Source of the DNA: Cryptomeria japonica
Lineage: Eukaryota > Streptophyta > Pinopsida > Cupressales > Cupressaceae
DNA: 64,000 bases
Assembly (NCBI RefSeq): GCF_030272615.1
Contig: NC_081415.1
Location: 192,665,695 to 192,729,694, forward strand
Direction: 5' to 3'
In this document: one piece after another, positions 58,061 through 64,000 of the stretch
Layout of the letters: every line of letters begins with the position of its first letter
How positions within the stretch are numbered: position 1 is the stretch's first letter
The notes under the pieces: model-generated
Database searches by the model: none
What the model was told of the DNA's origin: nothing
Seen by the model: the letters and a program-made list of their open reading frames with translations, nothing else
Position numbers and translations under genes: made by a program

Positions 58061-61000
58061 TCAACAGTCAGGGGCCAAGAGGCCCATAGACTCCAAACAC
58101 CATCTGAACTTCTTTGTGCTCACAGGCTTAGTTAATGAATCAACAACATTCACCAAAGTTTCTACCTTCTCCAGCTTCACCCTGCCATCCTCAACCATAT
58201 CTCTCACAAAATGATATTGTACATCAATGTGTTTGGTCCTAGCATGAAAAGTCAGGTTATTCGCTAGGCAGATTGCACTCTGACTGTCACTATAAATTGT
58301 CACTGCACCCTGTTTAAACTCTATATCTGAACATAATCTCTTGAGCCAAATGGCTTCCTTGCAGGCATGAGTAGCTGCCATATACTCTGCCTCTGTAGTG
58401 GACAAAGCAACCACAACTTGTCGCTTTCTCATCCTACTAATTGCACCACCAAATAATGTAAACATATATGCACTGGTGGATCTTCTTCTATCGACATCAC
58501 CAGCCTAGTCTGAATTGACAAAGCCTCTAATATCCAAGGAATGCTCATTTCATGTTTCATAAAAACATATAGAGTACTCTAAGGTACCCTGTAAGTATCT
58601 GAAAACTCTTTTTACTGCATCCCAATGTGCTCTTCTTGGATTAGACATGTAACGGGAAAGAACTCCCACTGCTTGGGCAATGTGTGGGCTTGTACAAACC
58701 ATAGCATACATCAAACTTCCAACAACACTCTGGTATGGTACTCGACTCATCTCTTCCATCTCCAATGGGGATGTAGGACACTGTGAAATACAAAGCTTTG
58801 TTCCCATTGTAACAGGAACACTCAATGGTCTATAATCTTGCATATTAAATCTTGTTAGAATAGTACCAACATATTTACTATGGCCTAGCCAAAGCTTTTT
58901 GTTTTGTCTATCTCTTACAATCTCCATTCCCAGAATGTGTCTCGCTGCACCAAGATCTTTCATATCAAATTTCACCGAGAGTTGAGATTTTAATTCTGCA
59001 GTCAAACCTTTTCCTTTCCCAATAAACAACATTGCATCAACATACAAGGCAACAACTAGGAAACGATCACCATCAGATTTGAAATATATACAATGATCAG
59101 ATTTAGACCGCACAAACCCCAAAATCAATACATATGTATCAAATTTTTGGTACCACATCCTAGGACTCTGTTTTAAACAATACAAGTATTTCTTCAACTT
59201 ACAGACCAAATTACTTTTACCTTTTACCACATAGTGTTCTCGCTGTGTCATATAAATTTCTTCCTCCAAATCTCCATGAAGGAAAGTTGTTTTCACATCC
59301 ATTTGCTCGATCTCTAGATCATAAGTTGCTACAATAAAAAGCAAGAAACAAATGAATGTCATTTTGGCTACAGGAGGAAAAATCTCACCATAGTCTACTC
59401 CCTCAACCTGAGAGTAACCTTTTACAACCAAATGTGCTTTGTACTTATTAATTCTTCCATCCGAACCTATCTTCTTTTTGAACACCCATTTGCAACCAAC
59501 ACACGGTACAAGGTCCTATGTGTCATTATTCTTAAGAGATGCCATCTCTTCATCCATGGCAATTTTTCAGGACTCTGAGTCATTCATACCAAGAGCCTCT
59601 TCTACAGATTTCGGTTCATCAATATTAGCATTCAAAGCAAATATGCATCTCCAATCATCAAGAGAATATCCACACCTTTCAGGTGGTTTTCTTTGTCTAG
59701 TAGACCTTAAAACAAGTTCAGGTTCAGGTTCAGGTTCCTCTTCTTCCTCTGATGATTCAGAACTCGTAGAGCTCTCATCAACTTCCTGTCTTTCTAAGGG
59801 CCTCGATTCAAATTTTTTCAGGTGTAGCAGGCAGTTGAATCACATCTTTCTTTTCTTCCTTTTGTTCTGGCTGCACTGTAACAAAAGAAGACTTAGTTTC
59901 TCTAAAAATAACACTTCAGGAATAAAATATCTTTTGTGCAAAAGGATCCCAAAGCTTGTATCCTTTCACACTATAACTGTATCCAATGAATATACATTTA
60001 ACAACTTTGTTATCCAATTTTATCCACTTCTCCTTTGGCACATGAGCATATGCCTCACAACCATAAACTCTCAGATGACTAAGTGAAGGCTTGTGGCCCG
60101 ACCACACTTCCATTGGTGTTTTATAACCAAGAGCTGATGTAGGAGACCTATTTATCAAGTAGCAGGCAGTAGCTACAACTTCAGCCCAGAAATTTTGTTC
60201 TAGACCAGCACCACTTAGCATACTCCTAGCCTTCTCCATCAAGGTTCTGTTTATTCTTTCTACAACTCCATTCTATTGTGGAGAATACAGACTTGTCTTG
60301 TGTCTCTTAGTACCACAATCTTTACAAAATGTGGCAAAATCATTGGAGAAATGTTCATCGCCATTATCTGTCCTTAAACATTTTATCTTATTTATAGTCT
60401 ACAACTCAGCCATTGCTTTAAATTGTTTGAAACGATTGAAAACTTCAGCTTTACTCTTAAGAAAATAAACCCATGTACTTCTACTAAAATCATCAATGAA
60501 AGAAACATAATAAACTGATTTACCAATAGAAGAAACATCAACTGGACCAAATACATTCAAATGGATTAGATCCAAAACACTTGAAGACTTATAAGAACTG
60601 GAGTAAAACTGAATGCAGTTTTGTTTTCCATAAATACAATGCTCACAAAAATCAAATTCAAGATTGCAATCATTCAACCCATTAACAAGGTTCTTCTTTT
60701 TCAAAGTTCGTAGACCCTTCTCACCTATGTGACCGAGTCTCTGGTGCCACAACATGGTCTTCTCTGTAGGCAACTTTGATTCGGTAGACAGAGCACCCTT
60801 GGGTACCCAAAAACCATGACCATCTACTGAAAGAGACACCCTCTCCTTTTCCAACATAATCTTTATCATAGTCTTATCAGAAGTGCTATTGCACTCAATT
60901 GTGCATGCATCAAGTTGGTACAATGTACCCATTCTACTTCCTCTTGCTATCACCATAACACCTCTCACCATTTTCACACCTGCTTCAGAAAACTATACAT

Positions 61001-62099
61001 GCACACCCGCATCTATTAGTTTGCTAACAGATAACAAATTTCTTGCTAGTCCCGAGATATGCAAGACACCATCAAATCTTCTAGTTCTACCATCAGAAAA
61101 TTTAGCATGAACACTTCCATGATCAACAATATCAAGACAGGAGTTATCACCCAAATACACCTTACCACCATTAAATTTTTCATACTTACTAAACCAGTTT
61201 CTAATAGGAGTCATGTGGAAAGATGCGCCTACGTCTATCAACCATGCATTGCCACCTGCACGAGTGGCCAAGGCTGCAATAAAAGCATCTCCATCTTCCT
61301 TTTCGGAATCAGAATCAGAATCTTGCTTCTTCTTCTTCTTCTTCTTTTCTTCTTCACAGTCCTTTCGGAAATGTCTGAGCTTTCCATAATTCCAGCAAAT
61401 TGCCTTGGACTTACCAGGAGATTTTGATCTCCCCTTATTCTTGGACTTAGAATGGCCATTCTTCTTTTCATTCTTGCCTCTTTCTTTTGGTCTTCCTGGA
61501 ACACTCAAAGCCTCTTTGGAATTCATAGAGACCTTCCTTCTCATCTCCTTAGAAAGTAGAGAACCAAGAACAACCTTCATCTTCATGACAACTGCAGTGC
61601 TCCCTATAGCCATCATAAGGCTATCCCATGAGTCTGTCAACGAACATAACAAGATTTGGCACCTTTTGTCTTCATCCATTGGTACCCCTACTAAGGTCAA
61701 TTGAGTCACCAACATATTAAAACTTTCTAGATGCTTAGAAATTCGTCCACCTTCTTCCATTTTCAAGGAGTACAATTTCTTCCTCAAGAAAATTTTATTC
61801 ACAAGTGATTTTGCTTGGTAGATCTCACTTAGCTTCTTCCAAAGCTTCTTCGTAGTAGATTCTTCGTGGACATTAATTAGAATTGAGTCTTCAAGCCACA
61901 ATCTTATGAGACCTTTAGCTTTTCTATCTATTACATCATATTGTGCAACTAAAGTCGGATCTTCAGGCCTCGACTTATTCTCATCCACCGCATCCCATAT
62001 ATCTTGATCAATCAACAGATCTTCCATCTCCAACTTCCACATTTCAAATTTTGTGCCAAAAAACTTTTCTACATAAATCCTCCCTATTATGCTTGCCAT
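58061..62099 (-). pseudogene. copia gag-pol polyprotein, broken
   Basis: On the minus strand gag starts at 62099 (MASIIGRIYVEKF). A degenerate zinc knuckle CWNYGKLRHFRKDC follows (second Cys and a Gly lost), then a Lys/Asp/Glu-rich run and a protease motif altered to IDVGAS. The integrase zinc domain and core (60399-60977; HLNVFGP where an Asp is usual) come next, with another integrase segment at 59916-60242. Reverse transcriptase is at 58550-59485 (YVDAM in place of YVDDM) and RNase H at 58061-58465. Stops and frame changes separate the pieces. Several catalytic residues are changed, so this copy could not produce active enzymes. Confidence 0.88.
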
Positions 62100-62105
62100 C
62101 TTTAT

Positions 62106-62336
62106 GAAGCAAAGGTGTGCGGAAGCACTTCCTACACTAATCCTAAGAGGACGATTATGCAAATTTCAACTTAACTATTACAAAGATCACAAGAAGCACA
62201 TAGAGTAGAAATAAAACAATAAACACATAGCACAGTGATTATCGTGGGGAAAACCCATACGGGTGAAAAACCCCACTCTAAAACTTGCATAATATATTAA
62301 CAAATCAACAAGAGATTACAATACACTTGCAATGCA
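62106..62336 (-). repeat. Partial LTR copy between primer site and gag
   Basis: A 231-bp segment almost identical to the inner part of the LTR (from GAAGCAAAGGTGTG to CTTGCAATGCA) sits directly before the gag start codon, inside the leader. Its coding-strand reading MHNRPLRISVGSASAHLCF is in frame with gag, so it could lengthen gag at the N-terminus. The leader from 62337 to 62424 is non-LTR. Confidence 0.8.
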
Positions 62337-62438
62337 GAAATCAAATACTCTGCACAAGCTCCCACTCAAACCTTGATTAGCTTAAAAAACCATGTACCCA
62401 ACAAATAGAACCAAAACTGGCTAGGCTCTGATACCACT

Positions 62439-63019
62439 TGTAAGGAAGCAAAGGTGTGTGGAAACACTTCCTACGCTAATCTTGAGAGGACGATTATGCA
62501 AATTTCAACTTAACTATTACAGAGATCACAATAAGCACATAGAGTAGAAAAAAACAATAAACACATAACACAGTGATTATCATGGGGAAAACCCATACGG
62601 GTGAAAAACCCCACACTCTAAAACCGGCATAATATATTAACAAATCAACAAGAGATTACAATACACTTGCAATGCAAGTTCTTACAAGAGCGTCACCTCA
62701 ACTCAAGCTCAGAGAGACTTGACTAGCATCCTTATAGCACCCAGCCTTGCAAACAAAAACTCCATCATACAAACTCCTCCCCAAGCCCTCATTATATAGG
62801 AATTTTACAACCTAGAAACCATTTGTGGTTTTACAATACCATGGGCAAAACCTCCATGACACGTGTTACCCACCCTTGACATTTGGTTTTCCAAGATAAG
62901 AAAACTAGGTTAAAAATAGTTAATCACGTCCAAACTCTTATCCCCTATTATTGACCCTCATAATTAACATGAAATGTGTCATATAATCTCTAAGAAAGGC
63001 CCTCCTATATCATACTATG
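62439..63019 (-). repeat. copia 5' LTR, interrupted
   Basis: It begins TGTAAGG at 62439 next to the primer site and matches the 3' LTR to ACTATG at 63019. The rest, about 120 bp by comparison with the 3' LTR (after ATGG at about 57885), is displaced beyond the window. Confidence 0.85.
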
Positions 63020-64000
63020 GGGTCAGTGCAAGAAGATGAGTCCACTTTTTGGCCAAAAAGTGGAAGTGTTTTCCCTGATTTTCAGATTTTGTCTCATTTG
63101 AGCTTAAATTTTGAAACACTTAGAGATTGAATCTTGGAAAAAGTCAGTAATATAAAAGATAGCCCTCTGAGTGCACTTTCCAAATATATAATTTATTTTA
63201 ATACCCACATAATAAAAAATAATTTTTTAAATGGAGTTCTGAAAACTATGTTTTAAAAATGCCTGTTTCAGGACCATACCATGCATGTGTATGACCCACA
63301 CTTTTTGACACAATTAAAATTATTTTCTCAAACCGTTTTGGAAAATGGTTTTTAACACACTGAAGATTGATGAGCATATTTTTCTGTATTTTTTTTTCTA
63401 ATATTTTTTTTTTAATTAATTTTTTAATGGCTGTAATTATCGTTTTAAAAATTTGACGTGTACGACCCACATAATTTGATGTAAACTTAACATTTTTTGA
63501 TTTTTTTTTTAAATACAAAAGAATGTTGTGTAGATTGATGACATATAATTGTTTTTCCAAAATTCTTTAAAATAAAAAAGTTATTAAATTAACAAAATTA
63601 GTTAATATTTCAAATTTATGGACCTGATTTAGTATAAATTAAATGAAAAATAGTTAAAATAATCAATTTTTAAATAAATTTACATATTTAGAATCTAGAC
63701 AGTATAATCTGAAATGGGTTTTAATTTCGTATAAAAATTCTCTGATTAGAGGTGCGTAAACTATTTCTGAAGTTCATATTTGTGCTTTCATTCATGGAGA
63801 TTTGAATTTGCAGGTCCATGTGTCAGGTGTGGCCATCCCAGGCCTATCCCGAGCTTAATCCCGAGCCAAGTGGCGGGTTATGGAATCAACTTCCACAAAA
63901 TGGGCCCCCGTTTTCAAACAAGGGCGACTTGTGGAAAAAAAAGGAAAAATGCCATTTAGAAACGGGGGCCCGCTTTTAAACAAAACGGGGGCCCGTTTTT
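63020..64000 (+). mobile_element. Left end of a fourth giant-type DNA transposon
   Basis: The terminus GGGTCAGTGCAAGAAGATGA starts at 63020 inside the copia LTR (TATG before it is the likely 4-bp duplication). It is a variant of the copy 2 terminus. A CCACTTTTTGG box follows, as in the 993-bp nested element. Near 63895-64000 are versions of AAACGGGGGCCCGTTT, the palindrome cluster expected of the family. The rest of the element is outside the window. Between 63100 and 63800 there is no gene that I can support. Confidence 0.7.

Larger units (their letters stand above)
57330..63019 (-). mobile_element. Ty1/copia retrotransposon, defective, 5' LTR disrupted
   Basis: The 3' LTR is at 57330-58005 (TGTAAGG..TTTCAACA). 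The coding region runs from 58061 to about 62099 on the minus strand. A primer-binding site at 62425-62436 (TGGTATCAGAGC on the coding strand, initiator-Met) and the 5' LTR from 62439 follow. The 5' LTR is cut at 63019, where another transposon end begins, so its outer part is missing. The two LTRs are similar but not identical. The lineage is probably Tork-like or close to it; phylogeny not run. Confidence 0.92.

Overview
This is a repeat-rich plant nuclear window, most likely from a large-genome seed plant. A gymnosperm such as a conifer is my best guess. The plant signs are an LRR receptor-like protein gene with its decayed paralogue, a DYW-type PPR pseudogene, plant-type Ty1/copia and Ty3/gypsy elements with initiator-Met primer sites, LINE 3' ends with a zf-RVT or RNase H domain, and a tRNA-derived SINE. 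There are no bacterial operons, CRISPR arrays or rRNA genes. Only one long gene appears intact, the receptor-like protein at 51164-53893. Almost everything else is mobile DNA in layers.

The most interesting content is a family of very large cut-and-paste DNA transposons. A complete copy spans 23848-39031 (15.2 kb, TIR GGGTAAGTGCACCAAGATGG, 4-bp target duplication GAAT). The 3' part of a relative fills 1-7304. An orphan right end lies at about 42525-42731, and a new left end starts at 63020 and runs off the window. The two large copies share one layout. A transposase-like gene is on the + strand and a multi-exon accessory gene of unknown function is on the - strand. The two genes converge on an array of roughly 350-359 bp tandem repeats, and 14-bp palindromes are clustered near the ends. 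The 4-bp target duplication and a possible Asp-Asp-Asp triad point to the Sola superfamily, but this is an inference. Both copies carry stop codons or frameshifts. A 993-bp non-autonomous relative (28754-29746) sits inside the transposase gene, and its AAGT duplication keeps the host reading frame in phase.

Layout: 1-7304 copy 1 of the big element. 7305-11290 minus-strand LTR-retroelement fragments. 11370-13330 AT-rich degenerate triplication with a 70-bp transposon relic. 13510-14917 LINE fragment. 15619-18065 frameshifted receptor-like protein. 18066-19262 its 3' flank and LRR gene relics. 19340-21790 PPR pseudogene (-). 22669-23847 copia-type LTR and adjoining DNA (-). 23848-39031 copy 2 of the big element. 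39405-42060 palindromic minisatellite and purine-rich DNA. 42525-42731 orphan transposon end inserted in a gypsy element. 42732-about 49460 gypsy pol remnant and long LTR with microsatellites. 49400-50410 LINE RNase H fragment. 51164-53893 intact receptor-like protein with a 3'UTR intron. 54100-56045 unremarkable AT-rich DNA. 56046-56415 SINE. 57330-63019 copia element (-), its 5' LTR broken by the fourth big-element end at 63020.

The two receptor-like protein loci are copies of one duplicated unit that includes the 3' flank and a 3'UTR intron. The roughly 33 kb between them is mostly transposon and relic sequence.
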